Shown piece after piece: positions 1-9,600 of a stretch of 64,000 nucleotides of DNA. The DNA is from Phallus indusiatus (Eukaryota; Basidiomycota; Agaricomycetes; Phallales; Phallaceae). The stretch covers positions 1-64,000 of the forward strand of contig JAQFWX010000118.1 of NCBI GenBank assembly GCA_027605045.1, written 5' to 3'. The translations under genes and the position numbers were made by a program. The notes below the pieces were generated by a model. That model saw only the letters and a program-made list of their open reading frames with translations, made no database searches and had not been told where the DNA came from. Within the stretch, counting starts at the first letter, position 1, and the number at the start of each line of letters is the position of its first letter.

Positions 1-583
1 TATCATTCGCCTGTGATTACCCCGTAGAAGACCAATACTTTTGGGAAAGATTTGACCGACCGAACAATTGTTTGAACGATTGCGTCCAGTTACAGCCAGT
101 TACGTCTTCGCAAAATAATAAAGAAGCACAATAATTACGAATTTGTTTTGATTCCAAGTCGTTGGATACAGGATACGGTCGATACATCAGTATTACTAGC
201 GCTTGGCTGACTTTTCGACATGCCCATTGGACGTCTTGGGCCCTCCTAGGTCAAAACTAAAGCGTGAAGGAAATTATATTTTGAAAAAAAGCTTTCAAAT
301 CTATTATTCCTAAGAGAATACCCTTTATCATCAACCCTTTCGGAGGAAAGGGACATCGTCCCCTTCACCGGTTCACCTTGTTCAGCACCCTCTCGACAAG
401 GCACACTTGTTTACCGCCTTTAATCAGTTGGCCGCTCTTCCGAATCAAGATAAAGTTTTATGACCATTCCATTTATCAAAGTGCAAATAGACACCAAACA
501 TCCCCGAGAGGTACAGAGAAACAGTCCATTTTCCAAGAAAATCCCAGTAGTAGGTATATTATACTATCCTATACTCAAAACAC
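1..583. other. Spacer downstream of the dipeptidase gene; nothing identified
   Basis: These 583 bases lie 3' of the minus-strand dipeptidase stop codon. I see only short open frames without family motifs and no convincing splice-linked exons. The part next to position 584 probably serves as 3' UTR and polyadenylation region of the dipeptidase. Confidence 0.5.
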
Positions 584-2584
584 TCACAAATCCGTTCTCT
601 TATCGTATATATCATACGCAGCCACAACGCCCTCTCTTTGTAACCTTTTTGAGACGCGTTCGACACCCTCCCACACGCGCACAAAGTTTCCGCCTGCTAG
701 TCCTGCCAATTCGCGTCTTGACCAACCTCGTTTTCGGAGCTCCGCGAACTGTTGTTGAGAAAGAGAGATAAATTTGAAAGGAGGTAGGAGAAAGGGGAAC
801 AAAAGTATACGTACAAGGTTGGGGTATTTCGAGACGTCTTCTAGTCCAGCCGGAACGGTACCTATGCCATCAAAGTCACTTCCTATTCCAACACTGGAGG
901 GTTTGATTCAGGGAAAAATAAAACGAATGACGCGCAAGATCTCAGTCAACGCACTGTGCTCGGCCAGCTATGTTTCCTATATGCTCTACATGATCTGCGA
1001 CGCCGGCAACAGTCGCGTTTCCATCCGCTGCAACAAACATCGGAGCAAAATTCACCTATTGTTCCGCGAATTTTTACAAATAAAAGTTGATGATGTTAAG
1101 AAGAAACGAACCATAACAACGCCGTCTTTTTTTCCTGCGCCGGTACCGATCATATTCAAAATCTCATCCGGCACGTTTCGTGAGACGTTCCAGACTGCTC
1201 GGGCGGAGGAGTGACTCCACATTACAGGTGCTTCGCTCAGTTGGAGTGCTTGGATGGCTGTTGCGTCTGAAATGTGCGAGAGGTCAACTAGCATTCCTAC
1301 ACGGTTCATCTCCTTGACAAGGGTGCGGCCGAGAGGACTATGAATAAAATTAAGTACCAAAAAGGGTGTTCTCGGATTTCTTTTGGGGAGGAGGATCTTT
1401 ACCTTAACCCGCCATGTGTCGTTTCAATTGGTGTTATTATACCTCCCGAGTCTGCAAACGCGTTGTTGCAGCTGTGTGAAAGGGTTACATATCTTACACC
1501 CAGTTGGTAATACATCCGTAGAGACGAGAGTGAATTTCCTAATTGGTGAGCTCTACTCTCAAAGAAAATTGAAATTCACAACCAAGAAAGGGGAAAAAAG
1601 TGAGATAAGCGGATTGAGATTTTATAAAGTTAATACGTTACCCTTCGACGCCTAGCATGCTCGCTACTTTGCCTCGCGCAATAGCGCGTTTTAATGTTTG
1701 AGTGTCGGGTGCAAGTTGGAAGACCTACGTTTGAGTTCAGTAGAGTATACGCGAGGAAAAGTTGATCCGAGTTCACGTCACTGTGTTGTTCTATAAGACC
1801 TCTCGCGACATCGATTTGTTCTAGCGTATCTCTGTGGCACGGACCCGGGGAATCAATAAATGAAATAAGCTGAACATATTGTATTCACCTGACGCGGTTG
1901 GTGGGGATCAAAAAATCCGGACCATCATCTTTGCACGAAGCATAAACTGACCTATTGAAAGCACGAGTTTAACAAAAGATTCAGGATGCGTTGAATTCAT
2001 GGGTCAAACTTGCCAGAAAAATCCGCCGAGTTTTCCATTGCGTAGTCGGGGGATGTCAAGGTGTCCCGGAACAGTCTTTCGTAAGTCTACTGCTGTGACG
2101 TTGTTTCTGTAACGACCGCGGACAAGAATTGGTAAATCTGAGGAAAAAGAAAAAGAGAAAGAGCGGGTCATGAAGTGGTCCGATAATCATGTTTTACGGA
2201 GTAAAGCGAACCAATGTGACCATCCTACCAAAAAGACAAATTAGAAATAAAAACAAACATGAATGACGCGAGATTACATACGATAACAGGAGCTTTAGAC
2301 AAAATAGCCAGCGCAGCCTTGTGCGGGTCCTTGGACAACGATCCATTCCATATTGTAAGGAACAAAACTAGACTTAGTATAAACACAAATGTCAACGTTG
2401 CATTGACGGCTTTTTTTTCTCGCTGGACTTTTGGTGATGGGCCGTTTAACAAGACTGTGCGTTCGTTGTCATCTGCAGTGTTGGAGGAAGAAGGCATAGA
2501 TAAGCTTGGACTTTTTGAACTTTGCAAAGTTCCCACGCACGTGATTACACGGGAAGATTGCGAGGGCGTCGCAGCGAAGGCCAA
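584..2584 (-). CDS. Membrane dipeptidase, peptidase family M19 (type II membrane protein)
   Basis: Predicted zinc dipeptidase of 453 aa, cleaving dipeptides at the cell surface or in a secretory compartment. Exons on the minus strand, 5' to 3': 2584-2282, 2224-2212, 2137-2014, 1951-1889, 1831-1777, 1724-1642, 1552-1403, 1337-1112, 1055-955, 893-815, 748-584; all phases close. A cytosolic N-terminus precedes one hydrophobic segment around residues 60-80. The M19 zinc ligands are visible: His104 and Asp106 in DGHID, Glu213 in LGVEG, His285 in VDLSHIS and His306 in MWSHSSAR; the substrate-binding GSDFDGIG follows. FFWSVYASC and the C-terminal [11 protein letters not shown] are also typical of M19. 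Length fits the family. Oddities: exon 2 is only 13 nt, and the intron at 2013-1952 is GC-AG. It diverges from RPF2, so the 381-bp gap probably holds both promoters. Confidence 0.93.
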
Positions 2585-2965
2585 CCCGGCTGCTCCTTAT
2601 GTTCACTGGTATTAAACGACTTATGAAGTATATCAAACATTAAGCTTGCAGATCTTTGAAAGGTTTTAAGTAAGGGGTAACTTGTTTCTTTCTTCGCACG
2701 TTTCGTATATTTAAGGAGATGCTTTTGGGTGCCCCGCGGGCATATTACATTGTCTTATAACGAATTATTTTTCATAAAGCGGACTCCTTTTGGAGTTTAA
2801 GCAGAAGAAGCCCACCTCCGGAATCAACGAAACAACGAGATTTGTCGCAGTAATACTTAGAACGTGTGATACACCTATTAAGGGTCTCGGTGGGTCCTCT
2901 CTTGCAGCTGATTGAAAAGTGTGGAGAGCTGAGCTAGGAACTAGCGGAGTTTCAAAAATTTCAGG
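2585..2965. promoter_or_regulatory. Shared divergent promoter region, dipeptidase / RPF2
   Basis: This 381-bp interval separates the ATG of the minus-strand dipeptidase from the ATG of plus-strand RPF2. It contains no gene I can support. By position it must hold both core promoters and 5' UTRs. I do not see a clear TATA box for either gene. Confidence 0.5.
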
Positions 2966-4196
2966 ATGCTCCGCACAGTGTGAGTACACAACTTTTTTTT
3001 TATTTGCCTGTCCTCGGAAATCTAGAAAGAATCTGACGCTTTTTATTTTCTTTTTTTTTTTATTCTCCAGAAAAGCTAAAAATGCTCGTTCTAAACGGGC
3101 CATGGAGGCTCGTGAAGCAAAAGAGGTGGAAGATCCTCGTACAGCGATTTTCGTCCGTGGGACTCATCCAGGTGAAAAAGTGATGAATGTGATGAAAGAT
3201 TTGGTGCGAAATAGACCATTTTCAAGAGGTTATGATGGCTGATTGTATATAGATGTCTCTCAAACGACCTAATGCTCTCTCATTCTCAAAGAAAAACGAC
3301 GTCCGGCCGTTTGAAGATGCTTCTTCGTTAGAGTTCTGGTCTCAAAAGAATGATGCGTCCTTTTTCGTTGTTGGACATAGTAACAAAAAGAGACCGGACG
3401 GTCTTGTTTTCGTTCGCATGTTCGACGGGAGGGTGTTAGACATGTGCGAGGTCGGTGTGGAGGATTACGCTCCCATCAGTTCTTTTCCGGTGGGTTGTTC
3501 TTTCCGTCTTAACCAAAGTGAATTCAAAAAGGAATATGCATTTTTCAAATACTGATTATCTTTTGATGATGAATCGTAATCACAAACACTCAGGGTTCCA
3601 AAGCATCTCCAGGTCATACACCCCTAATGCACTTCGCCTCGGAGTTATTCGATGCGCACCCACGTTACATTCAACTCAAATCTATGCTCCTAGATCTTTT
3701 CAGTGCCGGTGAAGTCAGTGATGGAATATACCTCAAAGGCATTGAACATGTCATCAGCGTAACAGTCGCTCCAACGCCCTCCACTTCCTCGGGTGCAGAA
3801 CCCGACGCCACCAACCCTGTCACAGACTCAGCCGCCGACCCATCCACCACATCCTCAGAGACCTCTTCTCTCCTCCCAAAGGTCCACTTACGAACCTACA
3901 CCATTTCCTTTCAAAAGTCAGGGCAACGTACGCCATACGTGGCACTCTCTCCACACGGTCCATCACTCGATCTTGTCCTGCGACGTAACGCAGATCCGGA
4001 TCCGACGCTCCTCTCACTTGCGATGAAGAAGCCCAAGTTGAAGAAGAAAGATGTGGAATCTGGGCTTGGCAAACGGAAGCGCAATCAGGAGGTGGATGAG
4101 ATGGGCGATTTGCGTGGACGAATTCATGTTCCGAAGCAGGATTTGTCTGCTTTGGATCGTTCGACTAAGCGTATTAAAGCGCTGAGGAAGGAGTAG
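2966..4196 (+). CDS. RPF2: Ribosome production factor 2, Brix-domain protein
   Basis: Nucleolar factor that in yeast works with Rrs1 to load the 5S RNP onto pre-60S particles. Exons 2966-2979, 3071-3203, 3253-3489, 3594-4196 give 328 aa. The first exon is only 14 nt, yet it gives the conserved start MLRTVKAKNARSKRA, close to the yeast RPF2 N-terminus; this fixes the start. Next come the conserved FSKKNDVRPFED and FDAHPRYIQLKSMLLD blocks of the Brix domain and the basic C-terminus with GRIHVPKQDLSALDR. A Ser/Thr/Pro-rich stretch at about residues 187-222 interrupts the Brix domain where yeast has a shorter loop. The intron-2 donor GTGCGA is weak but restores the family frame. It converges with the 307-aa gene at 4693. 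Confidence 0.93.
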
Positions 4197-4692
4197 ATAG
4201 ATCATCTGTATAGGAATGCCTCCTCAAAAGTAAATACACATTTTAATTTGATTTTATTTTTTTTCATTTGTTTCGATTGATAAATAATAAGTAGCTACAG
4301 CACTCTAAAATATAAAAGCATGTTTCTCTTTGAAAAAAATTTGGGAGTCAACAGCATGCGCATTCTTCGCGAGATTGGGTAATGATGATAGTGATGATAA
4401 AAGGTGGGTGGGAAAAAATACACGATAAATAGCGAAGGTTTAACTAAATAATACACTGCTATGTTATGAGAGAGAAAGAAAGATGGATACACATAATATT
4501 GGTATTTCGGCAAACCAAAATTGGGACTGGAGTCGTCGTTATTGGTTTTTTGGTTTTTTGTTGATTTGGTCTTGATCCTGAAAACGAAGGGGAAAAATAG
4601 ATTGGGAGGAAGCCATAAGAATCCCATTTTTGGTTTGTCGAACGGTTTAAATACGGGATAGGGGAGGAGAATGAATGCAACCACAGTAATCA
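4197..4692. other. Convergent 3' intergenic region
   Basis: This spacer of 496 bases lies between the stop codons of RPF2 (+) and the 307-aa gene (-). It is A/T-rich with poly-T and poly-A stretches fitting overlapping 3' UTRs. No gene is seen. Confidence 0.6.
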
Positions 4693-5685
4693 TCACGCAA
4701 CGAGTGTTATTTCGCGTCTTAACGCACTGCATCCAGGTGATGCGAATCTTTTCCGACGAAGAGGTTTTTGACTGGCTTGACTACGACGCAAGATAGCCTG
4801 AGCAGCCAGCTGAGCAGGGTCGAGCATCGGTGGAGGTGGTGTACCGGGAGATAATCGCAAGCTTGGTCGATCAACATCCATTTGCGACGAAGAGGGTTGA
4901 GCCTGAGTTTGATTCGTCATTGTAATTATGCACCCTTGCGAAATGGAAACTGGAACTGAAGAAACACCAGAAGAACAAGAAACAAGAGCACAGCTATCCC
5001 TTGATGATGATAATGATGATGGACCCAGGCTGGTATCGTCATCATCATGCTCCTGTCGCGATGACTTCTTCTTAAATTGCTCCCGTGCGGCTTTCTCGGC
5101 AATAGGATACCACCGACGCTGAACTTTGGTCTGGAGTCGTTCGAGAAAAGCGAGTTCGTGGGAGGATAGGTCGCCGACGTTCTGGTCTTGCATGTGCCAG
5201 ACGAGACTTTCGTACATTTTGATCCACCAGTTTGCTTCGGCAATGTCTGATTTGGAGATTCGTCTGCGGCATTTGGAGTTTGTGGTGATGGTGGTAGTGG
5301 TGGTGGTGGTTGATGAAGAAGAAGAAGAAAGGGGTGATTGCTTGTGGGAATGAGATGACGACAAAGGGGGAATGCGACAGAGTCCGAGATTCAAAGGGAG
5401 GAAGGAATGACAAAGTTGACGGTAGTAAGCTGCGACGACGAAATTTGCTGCGAGGGGACGTGTGGGATGGACGAGGATAATACTGCAGCGTCTGAGGAAG
5501 CGTTCAATTTGGCCTTGTACGCCTGGTACTCTGAAGGGGTGGACGGGAACCAGCTCGCGGGTTTGCTTGAACAGTTTTGAGCAAGGGTATCAATTGAACA
5601 AGGGGGTGGAAGCGTCGAAAGCACTGGCAGCTGTTGCTGCTGCTGGACTCGGTGGCGAGGAGTAGCGACGTTTATAGCGGAACAT
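4693..5685 (-). CDS. Unrecognised 307-aa protein with Ser/Thr/His-rich tract
   Basis: Two exons, 5685-5600 and 5530-4693, encode 307 aa from an ATG at 5685. Reading straight through meets an in-frame TGA near 5590. A 69-nt intron with donor GTTCAA and a pyrimidine-rich CTTCAG acceptor removes it and keeps the frame, so I treat the gene as intact. The N-terminal third is Ala/Pro-rich, then a compact stretch with AANFVVAAYYRQLCHSFLP, then a Ser/Thr homopolymeric tract encoded by a GGT/GTG-type microsatellite near 5290. A Trp-containing helical block (residues roughly 130-190, with EANWWIKMYESLVWHMQDQ) may be the folded core. The tail is low-complexity, ending in a basic RRKR patch. I do not recognise the family. 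The main uncertainty is the non-consensus donor. Confidence 0.65.
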
Positions 5686-8600
5686 CGACATCGTCCATTG
5701 TTAGCGTAGGGTTTTTCTAAAGATTGTACATGAGTATATCATGGAATGACTGAGAAATTTTTATTCGACGCACGGTTAAGCTTGTGATCTTTTCTTCGTG
5801 ACCGCGGCACGCGCGACCTAGTATGCAGCGAAGCAGCCTTGAAGCACGTAGGGACGGCGAGAGGATAGCAGACATCCATGTCCGTTTGCATATTCATTTA
5901 AGGTGTGGCGGCGATGAGAGTGAAAGGCGTTTTGAAATCAGAGCTGTGTGGATTGGAGAAGAAGATGGGTATGAGATATAGGATTGCTCCCGGGGTGTAA
6001 ATTGTGAACTGGGCTTACCTGAATATTTAAAGGGATTTCGGCCCCGTCAGACAGCGCAAGGAGCTTATAAAGAAATGGTGTGGCGAAGAAGGGATGCGTC
6101 AGGAGAATTGAAAGTGGATATAAGTATGTATCAGATTTGGGGAGGCAGAGAGAGAGAAAAAGGCAGTGCAGCAGTGGTACGTATTTGTATGTGTGCTCAT
6201 GTGCCCTATTTAATATACAAAAAGGGAAAAAAGCCGGACCCGCACGTTTGTAGATATGTATGTGTGTGTCTGATTTTAGACAGGGGGAGGAGTGAGTGGG
6301 TGGGTGGTGGGTCTAGGGAGAGGGAAACAATTAAGTTTATTCTTGGGTGCCGCTCCATGTTTCTCCAGATCTCGATGGGGTTTGTTGTTGTTACACGTTA
6401 CGCCTACGCTACCCTTTCCTTCGTTCCTTCCCTATCTCTATCCCTACTACTACTTTCGCTCCAACCCTGAGCATACTTTATTCCCGGGGATTCTTCCTGG
6501 CGGTAGGGTGATGAGCTGCAGAGAGTGCCTACAGTATACGTTATAGCTGTACTTCCTGGTCAAGTCCTCAATAGCAGGGTGCTAAGTCTGGACTGCTACT
6601 GCTCCCGCTGCTAATATACTGTAAAAAACAATGAAAACAAAAATGTCTGTTTTTAGCAAAGAGTAAAGAGAAAAAACCGATTTATTGGGGTTGGTCTGAT
6701 AGTCATTTAACGAGATCCGGATCCGCGATTGATATTGATCTGCAATCGTGACGCATGGCGGAGTCACGACGATGAATTTGACTGTTGTCCTTCTTTGAAA
6801 TCCTGGATACGTACTTTCCTTTCATCGTCCTAGCAGCATCTCATTTCACACCAGAACTATACGATATATCGGGATTGACAGCTTCTTTCAGTCTATTTAC
6901 CCTGAAAGGGGCTCTAAACTCGAAAGAAGTTCTTGCCCTCTGCAAACCCTAGGCTCTAGCTGATATCACGGACTGAAATTAATAACAAACCCGCTGCACG
7001 GTGCTCCCGCCAAATTACTGGACCAGTCATTGTTGCTAAACTTAGAAAACGTGACGGAGAAACGGAAGAACCACGCTTTATTCCGTTCCGTGATCCGTCG
7101 GGGAACTTTCTTACTGTTTTGTTACTAGCAAATGACGCTTCAGTGAAGTGACTCACAGTCACTCCTGTCACACTCCTAATACTATCACCGCGGGCTTTCA
7201 CACCGAAGATAAAAATAATCCAGAACGGTGCACATGTATGTTGAATCCTCTGGATGGCATTCAGGCCATAACTTTCCATAGGCAACTTTCATAAAGTATA
7301 CGACCTTGGCCGCTTTGGCGTCCTCGATTTCTTCGTGTCCTGTCCACTCTCACGTCCCACCCTAAATTTCTTCGTTGTCTTGTGCACACCCAGAAAGGGT
7401 CCAAAATCTTTCTTTAGAAAAACGATGCCTCGATCTCCTCGGATCGCGATCCCATTTTGTTTTCATCAGCACTCTTCATCACAGTCCACTCTAGTCCACT
7501 CGAACAAAACAAACAGAGAGCGGTCGGAGAATAACGGCAAGATAAACTCAACAGGTCCTGTGACCCAAAGACCCTTGCACATCATCAAGATTGATGCGGA
7601 TGCTGTACGTGGCAGATCAGGGTCATCAATTAAACACTGCAACGCAATAATCATTTATTGTCCTCTTGAGTTCGTGTTGATGGATGCGATGATGGTATCG
7701 CCATGCTTATTGTTCTTTGAAATTCAGGTCGTAATGTGAATAAAAGTGAGTATTGATGTATTCATACAGCTCTTTTGGTCAGGTTAACCAAGGGAGCAAG
7801 TATTATGTACTCATCAGGCTCAAAATGAAAAATTGCCGGTTCCAAAACGTGGCCTAGCCGATTTCGCGAGCGATTTAAGAACTCCCGCCCTTAAAAAAAG
7901 TAACGTTTCGGCATTCAAAAATATGTCCTGCCTGTTACACGCATACATACACACATACATATTGTTTCGTTCCATCAGAAAGGGTCGCTGCAGCACAACG
8001 AAGAGGCTAACTGGCGATTGATATAATTGATAAGCAAATCAACAAACTAAACATCTTGTTTCAGCTTGTTTTCCTCAAAAGGCACATCATAGACATTGGA
8101 TCTGCTGGGTGAGCTCGAGTAAGCTTCATCATGACCCGATCTACTTGGAAAGGCTCGCAACCAAGAACATCACAGGGTCTCCCACCTTAGAGATGATATA
8201 ATGGCAGTTGAAAAAATCCAAAAGAGCCATTTCCTGGCTTGTTCTCTTGAGACAATTGGTATTTCACTTCGTGGCATTCAGGCCTCTCTGAACATTGGGA
8301 CTTCACGCAGACTACATACTAGGCGCGCCGCCTCGTGAGGGGGCTCAAACCGCCACACTTGGTGCCAGGGACGTCCAGAAATGCACCAAAACCAGATTAC
8401 AATCTGGTCCCGCCAAACCTTTTCGCTTCTCGCTTCAAAACAAGCTCGCCGTCTCGGACTGATTCTCCTTTATTTTTTTCCACTCGTAGTCTATTCATGT
8501 AAACTTTCGCTTTTGTTCTCGCTTTTCAATGTGTGTCAATAAACATGGAAGTTTGGTTCATTCACTCGCTTCTGCAAAAGTGTCATAGCTTTTGAAAACG

Positions 8601-9600
8601 TACCATGCTCACCCGCATTTAAAAGAGAAAGCATCTCAAGATTCATCGATCGTTTCTCGTTCTTTGATAAATCTCGATTCCTACTTTTTCTCTTTTGGAC
8701 TGAAAAGTTCGGAACGGCTTAAGCTTGGGCTTATAAATATCCACGTGGGCTCGCTTATCGGTTTGTTGACAAGGCTAGACTCTGCACTGCACAGCACCCA
8801 AGCGATTAATTGAAGCCGTCGTGGCTTGGACCTGCTTGAACTCGGACCATTTTAGGCATGTCTCCCTGCCAGCGATAGTGAGAACGATGTACTCGTTTTG
8901 GCCTGTTTTGGCCTGGTACATAATCGTTTGATTTTTACTGAATGCCTTGCATGTATGTTGCGAGTTGCGACGCCACTCTATTGAATTACTATTGCAGGGT
9001 GCCGAACGGATTACGGGAGTATCCGTAGAAGATGCAGATACTTTGTCTAAACGTACACAAAAAGCGTGATATGAAGGTGTAACTTAAATTGTAAAGCACA
9101 TTTCCACGTGTTGCTGCATCCTTCAAGGAAGACATCGTCCTGCGTCAACCACTGTCAGTTGATCACCATCACTTGGTATATACTCGAGTCACGTAATTGG
9201 AGTGTATGACAATTGGTGCATCGATTTTGTTTTCCATAATGGCGTTTTATCGTTTTGTTTCATACAAGACCCCAGAGCTGGTTCGTTTTCTATTGATCGG
9301 ATGTACATTTAGGCCGGTTAAAGCCTTTTACTACCTTTACTACGGCTGTTCGGGCATATGCCCGAAAGATCAGGATAAGACATAATAGGATGGGCCACTA
9401 TCAGGGCGAAGGTAAAGTGTCCATAACTTCAATTAACGTGCACTCCGTTCTGCGTACAGATAGCCCAGATTTTTATTTTACCCTTAATAATGCTCGATAA
9501 CAAAGCTGCATACTTCGCGATTGACACCACGTCTTTCAATTCAGTGATTGCTAGATGTAATATCATTAGACACTTGATTGTGAAGAGACAATCTCACATG
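5686..9600. other. Gene-poor spacer
   Basis: About 3.9 kb without a gene I can support. Open frames are short, start at non-ATG codons or lack family motifs, and none joins into a multi-exon model. Positions 6100-6450 are purine- and pyrimidine-rich low-complexity sequence. An 18-bp perfect palindrome lies at 9349-9366. Confidence 0.5.
9349..9366. repeat. Perfect 18-bp palindrome
   Basis: TTCGGGCATATGCCCGAA is identical to its own reverse complement. It sits in the spacer about 250 bp beyond the 3' end of the DPPIV relic. It could be a dimeric transcription-factor site, but nothing nearby shows what it would control. Confidence 0.6.

Noticed and set aside
6075..6470. 131-codon plus-strand frame
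   Set aside because: Composition is driven by GA-rich and CT-rich low-complexity DNA; no motif, no conserved look.
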